DNA from: Roseburia lenta
GTDB lineage: Bacteria; Bacillota; Clostridia; Lachnospirales; Lachnospiraceae
NCBI RefSeq assembly: GCF_014287435.1
Contig: NZ_JACOPG010000004.1
Location: 248,001-312,000, forward strand
Direction of reading: 5' to 3'
DNA length: 64,000 bases
This document shows positions 42,084-51,517 of the stretch, in pieces (position 1 is the first letter of the stretch; every line of letters begins with the position of its first letter). A program made the position numbers and the translations under genes. The notes under the pieces were generated by a model that was given only the letters and a program-made list of their open reading frames with translations, did not search any database and was not told where the DNA came from.

Positions 42084-45000
42084 TGCCAAAGAATAAAGAC
42101 ATCAAAAAGGTACTTGTGATCGGTTCCGGTCCAATCGTCATCGGACAGGCAGCAGAGTTTGACTATGCAGGCACACAGGCATGTCGTTCCTTAAAAGAGG
42201 AAGGCATCGAGGTTGTTCTGGTCAATTCCAATCCGGCGACCATCATGACAGACAAAGAGATCGCAGATGAGGTCTATATCGAGCCTCTGACAGCCAAAGT
42301 CTTAGAGCAGATCATCTTAAAGGAAAAGCCGGACAGCGTGCTTCCAACCTTGGGTGGACAGGCAGGACTCAACCTTGGTATGGAACTGGCAGAGTCAGGC
42401 TTTTTGGAAGAGCATGGCGTAAAACTCATCGGTACAACGGCAGAGACCATCTTTAAGGCAGAAGATCGTCAGGCATTCAAGGACACCATGGAAAAGATTG
42501 GTGAGCCTTGTGCGGCATCTTTGGTCGTTAAGAACGTAGAAGACGGTATCAAGTTTACCAATACCATCGGTTATCCGGTCGTACTCCGTCCGGCATTTAC
42601 CCTTGGCGGCAGCGGCGGTGGTATCGCCCACAACGAGACAGAACTCGTAGACATCTTATCCAATGGTCTGCGCTTGAGCCGTGTCAATGAAGTTTTGGTT
42701 GAGCGTTGCATCGCAGGCTGGAAAGAGATCGAGTACGAAGTGATGCGTGATGCAGCAGGCAACTGCATTACCGTATGTAACATGGAAAATATCGATCCGG
42801 TCGGTGTGCATACCGGCGACTCTATCGTTGTGGCACCGTCACAGACTTTGGGTGATAAGGAATACCAGATGCTCCGTAGTTCTGCTTTAAATATTATCTC
42901 AGAACTTGGCATTACCGGTGGTTGTAACGTGCAGTACGCCCTCAACCCGGATAGTTTTGAATATTGCGTTATCGAGGTAAATCCTCGTGTCAGCCGTTCT
43001 TCTGCACTGGCTTCCAAGGCAACCGGTTATCCGATCGCTAAGGTGGCTGCAAAGATTGCTTTAGGCTATACATTGGATGAAATCACCAATGCCATTACCG
43101 GCAAGACCTATGCATCCTTTGAGCCAATGCTTGACTATTGCGTTGTCAAGATCCCACGTCTGCCGTTTGATAAGTTCATCACGGCAAAACGTACCTTAAC
43201 GACACAGATGAAGGCGACCGGTGAGGTCATGAGTATCTGCAACAACTTTGAGGGGGCCTTGATGAAGGCAATCCGTTCCTTAGAGCAGCATGTAGACTCT
43301 CTTATGAGTTATGACTTTACGGGACTTAGTGACGAAGAACTGGAAGACCAGTTACACGTCGTAGACGATAGAAGAATTTATGTGATCGCAGAGGCACTGC
43401 GCAGAGGCGTTTCCTACGACCACATCCATGAGATTACCAAGATCGATATCTGGTTCATCGACAAAATCGCTATCCTGATCGAGATGGAAGAAAAGTTAAA
43501 GAGCGAGGAACTGACACCGGAACTCTTAAAAGAAGCAAAGCGTATCGAGTTCCCGGATAATGTCATTGCAGATCTTACCGGCAAGACCAAAGAAGAGATC
43601 CGCCAGATGCGCTATGACAATGATATTGTTGCTGCATTTAAGATGGTTGATACCTGTGCGGCAGAGTTTGAAGCAAGCACCCCATATTATTACTCTGTAT
43701 TTGGCAGCCAGAATGAGGCGGTAGAGACCAATCTGAAGAAAAAGGTACTCGTACTTGGATCCGGGCCGATCCGTATTGGACAGGGTATCGAGTTCGACTA
43801 TTGCTCTGTACATTCTACCTGGGCATTTGCCAAGGAAGGTTATGAGACCATTATTGTAAACAACAACCCGGAGACGGTTTCTACAGACTTTGATATTGCG
43901 GACAAACTTTATTTTGAGCCGCTGACGGAGGAAGATGTAGAAAACATCGTCCGTTTTGAAAAGCCGGATGGAGCTGTTGTCCAGTTCGGTGGTCAGACAG
44001 CCATCAAGTTGACCGAAGCCCTGATGAAGATGGGAGTTACTATCTTAGGAACCAAGGCAGAGGATGTTGATGCCGCAGAGGACAGAGAACTCTTTGATGA
44101 GATTCTGGAAAAGACAGGTATCCCGAGAGCATCCGGCGGAACGGTATTTACCGCAGAAGAGGCAAAGAAAGTTGCCAATGAGATCGGTTATCCGGTTCTG
44201 GTACGTCCTTCCTATGTACTGGGCGGACAGGGCATGCAGATCGCTTTCAATGATGACGAAGTGGATGAGTTCATGGAGATCATCAACCGTATCGCACAGG
44301 ATCATCCGATCTTAGTGGATAAGTATTTACAGGGTAAGGAGATCGAAGTCGATGCTGTATGCGACGGTACAGATATTTTGATCCCTGGTATCATGGAACA
44401 TATCGAGCGTACCGGTGTCCATTCCGGAGATAGTATCTCTGTATATCCGGCACATACGATCAGTGATGCCATCAAGAAAAAGATTACCGATTATACTGAG
44501 AAACTGGCACAGGCACTGCATGTCGTAGGTCTGATCAACATCCAGTTTATCGTTATGAATGAGGAAGTATATGTGATCGAGGTCAATCCGAGATCTTCTC
44601 GTACCGTGCCGTATATCAGCAAGGTTACCGGTATTCCGATCGTGGATCTGGCAACCAAGGTCATCATCGGAAACACCTTAAAGGGTATGGGCTACACACC
44701 GGGATTGCAGCCGGAAGCAGAGTATGTGGCAGTTAAGATGCCGGTATTCTCTTTTGAAAAACTGCGTGGAGCAGAGATTTCCCTGGGACCGGAAATGAAG
44801 TCTACCGGTGAGTGTCTGGGTATTGCAAAGACCTTTGATGAGGCACTTTATAAGGCATTCCTCGGTGCAGGTATCGTACTGCCGAAGTACAAGCAGATGA
44901 TCATGACCGTAAAGGATGCGGATAAGCCGGAAGCCGTTGGCGTGGCAAAGCGTTTTGCGGCCTTGGGCTACAAGATCTATGCGACCAGAAGTACCGCCAA

Positions 45001-45289
45001 GTATTTGCAGGAGCATGGCGTAGATGCACTCTGGGTCAACAAGATTACTCAAGAATCACCGAATGTCATGGATCTGATTTTGGGTCACAAGATCGACCTT
45101 GTCATTGACACACCGACCCAGGGACACGGCGATAAGACCCGTGATGGCTTCCTGATCCGTCGAAATGCGATCGAGACAGGCGTACACTGTATTACAGCAA
45201 TGGATACGGCAAATGCACTGGCAACCAGTTTGGAATCTGCCACAGATGAATTTACCTTAGTGGATATTGCAAAAGTAAAGAACATCTAA
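42083..45289 (+). CDS. carB: Carbamoyl-phosphate synthase large subunit
   Basis: 1068 residues, full length. Two homologous ATP-grasp halves (first VLVIGSGPIVIGQAAEFDYA, second VLVLGSGPIRIGQGIEFDYC), each with VNSNPATI/VNNNPETVS, then VLRPAFTLGGSGGG or VLVRPSYVLGGQGM and EVNPR(V/S)SRS. The C-terminal MGS-like allosteric domain begins near residue 935 (QMIMTVKDADK). Makes carbamoyl phosphate for pyrimidine and arginine synthesis. Forms an operon with carA. A terminator follows at 45325. Confidence 0.98.
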   Translation: MPKNKDIKKVLVIGSGPIVIGQAAEFDYAGTQACRSLKEEGIEVVLVNSNPATIMTDKEIADEVYIEPLTAKVLEQIILKEKPDSVLPTLGGQAGLNLGMELAESGFLEEHGVKLIGTTAETIFKAEDRQAFKDTMEKIGEPCAASLVVKNVEDGIKFTNTIGYPVVLRPAFTLGGSGGGIAHNETELVDILSNGLRLSRVNEVLVERCIAGWKEIEYEVMRDAAGNCITVCNMENIDPVGVHTGDSIVVAPSQTLGDKEYQMLRSSALNIISELGITGGCNVQYALNPDSFEYCVIEVNPRVSRSSALASKATGYPIAKVAAKIALGYTLDEITNAITGKTYASFEPMLDYCVVKIPRLPFDKFITAKRTLTTQMKATGEVMSICNNFEGALMKAIRSLEQHVDSLMSYDFTGLSDEELEDQLHVVDDRRIYVIAEALRRGVSYDHIHEITKIDIWFIDKIAILIEMEEKLKSEELTPELLKEAKRIEFPDNVIADLTGKTKEEIRQMRYDNDIVAAFKMVDTCAAEFEASTPYYYSVFGSQNEAVETNLKKKVLVLGSGPIRIGQGIEFDYCSVHSTWAFAKEGYETIIVNNNPETVSTDFDIADKLYFEPLTEEDVENIVRFEKPDGAVVQFGGQTAIKLTEALMKMGVTILGTKAEDVDAAEDRELFDEILEKTGIPRASGGTVFTAEEAKKVANEIGYPVLVRPSYVLGGQGMQIAFNDDEVDEFMEIINRIAQDHPILVDKYLQGKEIEVDAVCDGTDILIPGIMEHIERTGVHSGDSISVYPAHTISDAIKKKITDYTEKLAQALHVVGLINIQFIVMNEEVYVIEVNPRSSRTVPYISKVTGIPIVDLATKVIIGNTLKGMGYTPGLQPEAEYVAVKMPVFSFEKLRGAEISLGPEMKSTGECLGIAKTFDEALYKAFLGAGIVLPKYKQMIMTVKDADKPEAVGVAKRFAALGYKIYATRSTAKYLQEHGVDALWVNKITQESPNVMDLILGHKIDLVIDTPTQGHGDKTRDGFLIRRNAIETGVHCITAMDTANALATSLESATDEFTLVDIAKVKNI

Positions 45290-45324
45290 ATAAAACGCAC
45301 TGGAATAAGTGTGAGTTTCATATT

Positions 45325-45371
45325 GCGAAACTGCTTTCTTTTGGTTACTATGGAAAGTGGTTTCGCTTTTT
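45325..45371 (+). terminator. Terminator of carAB
   Basis: GCGAAAC..CTTTC / GAAAG..GTTTCGC stem of 14 bp with two mismatches, 14-base loop and a TTTTT run, in the gap between carB and the next gene. Confidence 0.7.
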
Positions 45372-45405
45372 AAGTGACAGAAATCTTTAGATACGAGGAA
45401 AAAAG

Positions 45406-47217
45406 ATGAAAATAGGAGAATTCTTAAAGGAACATACACTTCTCTGTGATGGTGCAATGGGAACCTACTATGCTGCGAAATTTCATAATGAAACATTGGT
45501 AGAACGTGAAAATTTCGAGCATCCGGAACGAATTGCCCAGATTCACGGAGAATATTTAGATGGTGGAGCGAGACTGCTCCGCACCAATACATTTGCTACC
45601 AATTTAAACTTCTTTGATTCTATCGAGGAGATGGAAAACAATATTATGATCGCCTGCCAGATCGCAAAAAGTGCAGTGGAAGCATACTATGAAAAAACAG
45701 GACTGACAAAAGAGACCTATCCTGTTTATGTGGCAGCAGACATCGGTACGATCTATGATATGGAGCAGAAAGATGATAGCAATGTTCTGGCAGAATATCA
45801 TCATATCGTGGATACGTTTGTATCGGCCGGTATGGATATTTTCTGGCTGGAAACGCAGGTGGATGTTTACTATCTGAAGAGATTGCTTGCTTATATCAAG
45901 GAAAAAGCACCGCAGGCTTATGTGATGGTTTCCTTTTCTATGGATAAAACGGCCTATAGTAAGGGTGGCTTGCAATTTGATCGCATGGTGCGACTGATGA
46001 GTGAAATGGATGAAGTGAATGCCTATGGATTAAACTGTGGCATGGAAGCCGCCCATATGTACCAACTTTTGAAAAATGTAACCTTTCCATCAGAAAAACC
46101 TGTCATCGCCTTGCCAAATGCCGGTTATCCATATCAGTTGCGCGGCAAGACCATTTACGGAAAGAATGAATCTTATTTTCAGAAGATGGTATTGCAGATC
46201 GCAGACTTAGGGATTGATCTTGTTGGTGGCTGTTGTGGAACGACACCGGATTATCTGAAAGAGATTGCAGAACAGTTGAAAGGCAAGAAGAAAATAGAAA
46301 AAAAGACAGGCTCGCCGGAGACACCTGCTGTCTCGAGAACGGAGTCTGTATTTTGGAAAAAGTTACAAAGTGGGGAGAAGCCCTTTGTGGTAGAACTGGA
46401 TCCGCCATCGGATATCAAGGTTGAAAAACTGGTATCGGGAGCGCAATTGTTAAAGGAACATCGTGTTGATCTACTGACACTTTCCGATTCTCCGATGGCA
46501 CGCAGCCGTATGGATGCGTCCTTGCTGGGCAGTAAGATTCAGAGGGAGACCGGCATTTATGTCATGCCGCACTTGTCCTGCCGTGATCGGAATGTGATCT
46601 CTCTGCGCGGTACGATGCTCGGTGATTACGTCAATGATTTAAGGCATTTTCTGGTCGTTACGGGAGATCCGATTGCACAGAATGACAGAAACACGATCAC
46701 ACAGGTATTTGATTACAATTCTATCAAGTTTATGGGACTTTTGCAGGAAATGAATGAAGACCAGTTTTATCAGGATCGTATCGTTTATGGCGGTGCCCTA
46801 AATTATCAGGGCGTAGGTGTGGATGCCATAGCAAGAAGAATGAAACTGAAAATGGAACAGGGATGTAGTTTCTTTTTGACACAGCCGATTTATGCAGACG
46901 CGGATGTGGAACGTATCAAGGACTTGAAAGACCGTACCGGTGCAAAGATCATCGGAGGTATTATGCCACTTGTGAGCCGAAAAAATGCCTTGTTTATCGC
47001 AAATGAGATGCCGGGTATGCATGTGCCACCGGAAACGCTGGCATATTATGAGGAGGGCATGAGCCGTTCGGAATATGAAGAAGTTGCCATCCGTGTATCC
47101 GTGGAGATTGCCAGAAAGATGTCTTCGATTGTTGACGGTTATTATTTTATGACACCGTTTAACCGCGTAGAACTCATCTGTAATATCATTGAGCGTATCC
47201 GTGAAGAAAATTTATAG
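45406..47217 (+). CDS. Bifunctional homocysteine S-methyltransferase / methylenetetrahydrofolate reductase
   Basis: 603 residues, two enzymes in one chain. Residues 1-290: homocysteine methyltransferase barrel with CDGAMGTYYAA, GLNCGMEA and the zinc motif GGCCGTTPDYL. Residues about 315-603: FAD-dependent MTHFR (VELDPPSDIKVEKLVSGA, LSDSPMARSRMDA, FVVTGDP-like LVVTGDPIAQND, FLTQPIYADADV). It makes 5-methyl-THF and contributes to methionine formation. This YitJ-type fusion is known in Firmicutes. A B12-type MetH is encoded 6 kb downstream. The gene ends inside a 16-bp tandem duplication. Confidence 0.93.
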   Translation: MKIGEFLKEHTLLCDGAMGTYYAAKFHNETLVERENFEHPERIAQIHGEYLDGGARLLRTNTFATNLNFFDSIEEMENNIMIACQIAKSAVEAYYEKTGLTKETYPVYVAADIGTIYDMEQKDDSNVLAEYHHIVDTFVSAGMDIFWLETQVDVYYLKRLLAYIKEKAPQAYVMVSFSMDKTAYSKGGLQFDRMVRLMSEMDEVNAYGLNCGMEAAHMYQLLKNVTFPSEKPVIALPNAGYPYQLRGKTIYGKNESYFQKMVLQIADLGIDLVGGCCGTTPDYLKEIAEQLKGKKKIEKKTGSPETPAVSRTESVFWKKLQSGEKPFVVELDPPSDIKVEKLVSGAQLLKEHRVDLLTLSDSPMARSRMDASLLGSKIQRETGIYVMPHLSCRDRNVISLRGTMLGDYVNDLRHFLVVTGDPIAQNDRNTITQVFDYNSIKFMGLLQEMNEDQFYQDRIVYGGALNYQGVGVDAIARRMKLKMEQGCSFFLTQPIYADADVERIKDLKDRTGAKIIGGIMPLVSRKNALFIANEMPGMHVPPETLAYYEEGMSRSEYEEVAIRVSVEIARKMSSIVDGYYFMTPFNRVELICNIIERIREENL

Positions 47218-47237
47218 AAATGAAAATTTATAGAAAT
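47206..47237 (+). repeat. Perfect 16-bp tandem duplication across the stop codon
   Basis: GAAAATTTATAGAAAT occurs twice back to back (47206-47221, 47222-47237). The first copy contains the last codons and the TAG stop of the methyltransferase/MTHFR gene. Confidence 0.95.
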
Positions 47238-47339
47238 TTAATAAGTATGAACAGAATTTTGGATGACATTGGAAAAAAAGAGTTCTACAATAAGAAAGAT
47301 ATAAAAAATAAACACATGTATAAGAATTAGGGAGACAAG

Positions 47340-49550
47340 ATGAAATTTTTATTTCAAAACTTATGGGAACGGAAAAAGGCAGTTGCCATAGTTATTGTGC
47401 TTTTGATCGCACAGGCATTATGTGAACTGTCACTTCCAAACTACACAGCGGATATCGTTGATGTCGGTATTCAGCAGAATGGTGTTGACTCTGTAGCAGT
47501 GGAGAAAATGCGTCAGGAGACACATAACTGGCTTCTTGCTTTTATGGATGATGATGAGATTTCTTATCTCGATGCTTGCTATGAAAAGCAGGGGGAGACT
47601 TATGTCCTAAAGGATGAGGTTTCAGAGGATAAAGATAAAAAAACAGCATTGGAAAAAGTTTTGCAGGAGCCAATGGTGCTGACTTACTTTATGGAATATG
47701 GTGCGCAAGCGTCCGGCGATTCGGAATATGCATCCATGATGGGGGATGCGGCTAAGATGCAGGAGCAGTTAAAGCAACTTGCACAGGCAGGTGCACTGAC
47801 ACCTTCCTCTTTGTATGATATGCGTGCGGCGGTGACAGAAAAGTTTGGTGATCTGGGTGACACGATGACCGACCAGATGTCCATTGCTATGGCACAGCAG
47901 GAATATGAGGCGTTGGGGTATGATATGCACCAGATGCAGATGGACTATCTGCTTCGTACCGGTGGTGTGATGATTCTGATGACACTTGGCATGCTGCTGG
48001 CAGCCGTATTGTTGGGATATGTTTCTTCAAGAACAGCGGCAGACATTGGACGTAGTTTGCGTAAAAAAGTTTACACCAGTGTTATTTCTTTCTCTGGAAA
48101 AGAGATTGATCAGTTCTCGACGGCATCACTGATCACCAGATGTACCAACGATATTCAGCAGGTACAGATGGTAGAAGTTATGCTGCTTCGTATGGTATTG
48201 TATGCTCCGGTGCTTGCCATTGGCGGTATTATCATGGTGACCAGGACCGATGCATCCATGAGTTGGATCATTGTTGTGGCGGTCGCTGTTATCATCAGTG
48301 TAGTTATGGTACTGATGAAGTTTTCTATGCCGAAGTTTAAGATGATGCAGAAACTCGTTGACCGCATGAATCTGGTTTCACGCGAGATCTTAACGGGTAT
48401 TCCGGTTATCCGCGCATTCTCACGTGAGGAGCATGAAAAGGAACGCTTCAAGGATGCCAATACAGAACTCATGGAGACACAGTTATATACAAGCCGCATG
48501 ATGGCATGGATGATGCCAATTATGATGCTGATCATGAACTGTATTACCGTAGCGATTGTATGGTTTGGTGCAAAGGGAATATCCGCAGGTCATATGCAGG
48601 TGGGAGATATGATGGCATTTATTACATATGCCATGGTCATTGTTATGTCCTTCCTATTGCTTACCATGATGTCTATTATGCTTCCTCGTGCAGGTGTTGC
48701 TGCAGAACGTATTCAGGAAGTCATCGGAACGAGATCATCCATCGCAGATGCTGAGCAGTTAGCAGATGATGAGATGGGAGATATCCGTGGAGAACTTGCA
48801 TTCCATAACGTAAGTTTTGCTTATCCAAATGCTAAGGATAATGTACTGGATGGTCTTGATTTTGAGGCTGAGCCGGGAAAAACGACGGCGATTATCGGAA
48901 GCACGGGATGTGGTAAGTCGACACTTCTAAATCTGATTCCACGTCTTTATGACGTGACAGAAGGAAGTATTACTTTGGATGGTGTAGATATTCGTACCAT
49001 ATCACAAAAGAAACTGCGCGATGCCATAGGGTATGTTCCGCAGAAGGCTGTCCTGTTTTCGGGAGACATCCGCTCTAATATCAAATATGCGGATGAGACG
49101 ATTTCGGATGACAGGATGGAAGAGGCTGCTGCCATTGCACAGGCAACAGAATTTGTCGAAGAAAAAAAGAAAAAGTACGACAGCCATATTGCGCAGGGGG
49201 GATCAAATGTATCTGGCGGACAGAAGCAGAGACTCTCTATCGCGCGAGCCATTGCGAAAAATCCAAAGATTTATCTCTTTGATGACAGTTTCTCAGCACT
49301 GGATTATAAGACAGATAAGGCACTGCGTGCGGCATTGTTTGAACATGCGAAAGATGCAACAGTTATCATTGTTGCACAGCGTATCAGCACGATCTTACAT
49401 GCAGATCAGATCCTGGTCTTGGATGATGGAAAGATTGTCGGAAAAGGAACCCATCAGGAACTTTTGAAGCAATGCCAGGCATATCAGGAGATTGCGGCTT
49501 CACAGTTGAGCCAGCAGGAGATAGAAAAGACGAAAGGAGGCTTAGCCTAA
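47340..49550 (+). CDS. Heterodimeric ABC exporter, subunit with degenerate ATP site
   Basis: 736 residues, one transmembrane domain plus one nucleotide-binding domain. A large insert of about 150 residues (about 40-200) lies between membrane helices 1 and 2 and should face outside. NBD: Walker A GSTGCGKST, signature VSGGQKQR, and Walker B LFDDSFSALD in which Asp649 replaces the catalytic Glu. A non-catalytic Walker B in one half and an extracellular domain between helices 1 and 2 are features of BmrC-type subunits. Its partner overlaps by one base (TAATG). Likely exports drugs, lipids or peptides; substrate unknown. Confidence 0.92.
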   Translation: MKFLFQNLWERKKAVAIVIVLLIAQALCELSLPNYTADIVDVGIQQNGVDSVAVEKMRQETHNWLLAFMDDDEISYLDACYEKQGETYVLKDEVSEDKDKKTALEKVLQEPMVLTYFMEYGAQASGDSEYASMMGDAAKMQEQLKQLAQAGALTPSSLYDMRAAVTEKFGDLGDTMTDQMSIAMAQQEYEALGYDMHQMQMDYLLRTGGVMILMTLGMLLAAVLLGYVSSRTAADIGRSLRKKVYTSVISFSGKEIDQFSTASLITRCTNDIQQVQMVEVMLLRMVLYAPVLAIGGIIMVTRTDASMSWIIVVAVAVIISVVMVLMKFSMPKFKMMQKLVDRMNLVSREILTGIPVIRAFSREEHEKERFKDANTELMETQLYTSRMMAWMMPIMMLIMNCITVAIVWFGAKGISAGHMQVGDMMAFITYAMVIVMSFLLLTMMSIMLPRAGVAAERIQEVIGTRSSIADAEQLADDEMGDIRGELAFHNVSFAYPNAKDNVLDGLDFEAEPGKTTAIIGSTGCGKSTLLNLIPRLYDVTEGSITLDGVDIRTISQKKLRDAIGYVPQKAVLFSGDIRSNIKYADETISDDRMEEAAAIAQATEFVEEKKKKYDSHIAQGGSNVSGGQKQRLSIARAIAKNPKIYLFDDSFSALDYKTDKALRAALFEHAKDATVIIVAQRISTILHADQILVLDDGKIVGKGTHQELLKQCQAYQEIAASQLSQQEIEKTKGGLA

Positions 49551-51400
49551 TGAGTGAGTCAAATGAAAGAGCAAAAGCACCTCGTCGTCATCATGGTCCT
49601 ATGGGCGGAGGTCCGGGCAGACCGGCGGAAAAAGCAAAAGATTTTAAAGGAACACTAAAGAAATTACTGAATTATCTGAGTGTTTATAAAATAGGGATTG
49701 CAGTTGTAATCTTTTTTGCAATTTTAAGTACCATATTTAATGTAATCGGACCAAAGATTTTAAGTAAGGCGACAACAGAGTTGTTCACCGGTCTGGTCGC
49801 AAAGATTCAGGGGACAGGAAATATTCGTTTTGATGTGATCGGCAAGATTTTATTGATCCTGCTTGCAATTTATATCTTTAGTGCGCTGATGAGTTTTGTG
49901 CAGGGATATATTATGGCAGGGGTATCGCAAAAGATGACATACCGCATGAGATCGGAAATCTCCGAAAAAATCCATCGACTGCCAATGTCCTATTTTGAAT
50001 CCAAGACCGTCGGTGAGATCCTTTCGCGTATCACCAACGATGTCGATACCTTAGGACAGAGTTTGAACCAGAGTGTGACACAGGTGATTACCTCGGTGGC
50101 AACAATGGTAGGCGTACTTGTCATGATGCTTTCCATCAGCCCGCTGATGACCTTGATCGCGCTTGTTATTTTACCGGTTTCTATTGCGCTTGTAATGCTG
50201 GTTGTTAAGTTTTCGCAGAAATACTTTATTGCCCAGCAGAGAACCTTAGGTGAGATCAATGGTCAGGTGGAGGAGACCTTCTCTGGACAGAGCATCGTTA
50301 AAGCATTCAACAAAGAAAAGGATGTTTTAGCGGAGTTTGATACAAGAAACGAAGAGCTTTATAACTCTGCATGGAAGTCACAGTTTTTATCCGGACTGAT
50401 GCAGCCGATCATGACATTTGTTGGAAACCTCGGTTATGTTGCAGTGGCCATTGTCGGAAGTATTCTTGCAGTGGCAGGAACGATCACCGTTGGCGATATT
50501 CAGGCATTCATCCAATATGTAAAGAACTTTACGCAGCCGATCCAGCAGATGGCAAATGTTTCTAACCTCTTGCAGTCTACCGTTGCTGCCGCAGAGCGTG
50601 TTTTTGAGTTCTTAGAAGAGACCGAAGAAGTTGAGACGGAAAACCCAATGATTATGGATCATGTTTCGGGGGCAGTTTCTTTTGAACATGTCAAATTTGG
50701 TTACAACGAAGATAAGATCATCATCCACGATTTTTCAAGTCAGGTAAAACCGGGACAGATGGTTGCAATTGTAGGACCTACCGGTGCCGGAAAGACAACG
50801 ATGGTAAAACTATTGATGCGTTTTTATGATGTCAACGAAGGCTGCATCAAGATCGACGGCCAGGATATCCGTGCGTTCGGCCGCAGCAATCTGCGAGAAC
50901 ATTTTGGTATGGTCTTGCAGGATACATGGTTATTTAAGGGAAGCATCATGGAGAATATCCGTTATGGAAAACTCGATGCGACAGATGAAGAAGTGATCGC
51001 CGCAGCAAAGGCAGCGCATGCACATCACTTTATCGAGACCTTGCCGGGTGGTTATGATTTCGTTTTGAATGAAGAAGCAACCAATGTTTCACAGGGACAA
51101 AGGCAGTTGCTTACCATTGCCAGATCTATACTTGCCGATAATCCAATTCTGATTTTGGATGAAGCGACAAGTTCTGTAGATACCAGAACAGAGCAGAGAA
51201 TACAGAAGGCAATGAATCATCTGATGCAGGGCAGAACAAGTTTTGTCATTGCACACAGATTGTCTACGATCAAAGATGCAGACCTGATCCTTGTTATGAA
51301 AGATGGCGATATCATCGAGCAGGGCAGCCATGAAGATCTGATCGCTCAAAATGGTTTTTATGCAGAACTCTACAACAGCCAGTTTGAAGAAGTTGGATAA
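49550..51400 (+). CDS. Heterodimeric ABC exporter, catalytic subunit
   Basis: 616 residues. Pro/Gly/Arg-rich N-terminal tail, six membrane helices (first at about 43-65), then an NBD with Walker A GPTGAGKTT, a diverged signature NVSQGQRQ and canonical Walker B LILDEATSSVD with catalytic Glu538. Pairs with the preceding subunit so that one composite ATP site is catalytic and one is not, as in BmrCD or TM287/288. The start ATG overlaps the upstream stop and follows AAAGGAGG. No regulator is directly adjacent. Confidence 0.93.
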   Translation: MSESNERAKAPRRHHGPMGGGPGRPAEKAKDFKGTLKKLLNYLSVYKIGIAVVIFFAILSTIFNVIGPKILSKATTELFTGLVAKIQGTGNIRFDVIGKILLILLAIYIFSALMSFVQGYIMAGVSQKMTYRMRSEISEKIHRLPMSYFESKTVGEILSRITNDVDTLGQSLNQSVTQVITSVATMVGVLVMMLSISPLMTLIALVILPVSIALVMLVVKFSQKYFIAQQRTLGEINGQVEETFSGQSIVKAFNKEKDVLAEFDTRNEELYNSAWKSQFLSGLMQPIMTFVGNLGYVAVAIVGSILAVAGTITVGDIQAFIQYVKNFTQPIQQMANVSNLLQSTVAAAERVFEFLEETEEVETENPMIMDHVSGAVSFEHVKFGYNEDKIIIHDFSSQVKPGQMVAIVGPTGAGKTTMVKLLMRFYDVNEGCIKIDGQDIRAFGRSNLREHFGMVLQDTWLFKGSIMENIRYGKLDATDEEVIAAAKAAHAHHFIETLPGGYDFVLNEEATNVSQGQRQLLTIARSILADNPILILDEATSSVDTRTEQRIQKAMNHLMQGRTSFVIAHRLSTIKDADLILVMKDGDIIEQGSHEDLIAQNGFYAELYNSQFEEVG

Positions 51401-51429
51401 TGTAATCAACTAATGTTTATACACACAAT

Positions 51430-51436
51430 TGTCGAA
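51430..51436 (+). promoter_or_regulatory. Spo0A-box match upstream of the second chemoreceptor gene
   Basis: TGTCGAA, an exact 0A core, lies about 40 bases upstream of an extended -10 (TGT-TATACT, 51472-51480). One site only. Confidence 0.3.
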
Positions 51437-51517
51437 AAAACACAAAAATGGATGACAGACCGGAAGATGAGTGTTATACTTTTCTTATAAATTTTGGTAA
51501 GGGAAGGGATGAATGAC

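Noticed and set aside
45290..45405. SAM riboswitch or T-box before the methionine genes
   Set aside because: The leader holds only the carAB terminator; no SAM-I core or T-box motif was recognised. The 53021-53145 leader of metH likewise shows only a terminator.
47247..47330. A 27-residue frame (MNRILDDIGKKEF...) between the MTHFR fusion and the ABC exporter
   Set aside because: No ribosome site and a Lys/Asn-rich sequence in AT-rich DNA; probably chance.
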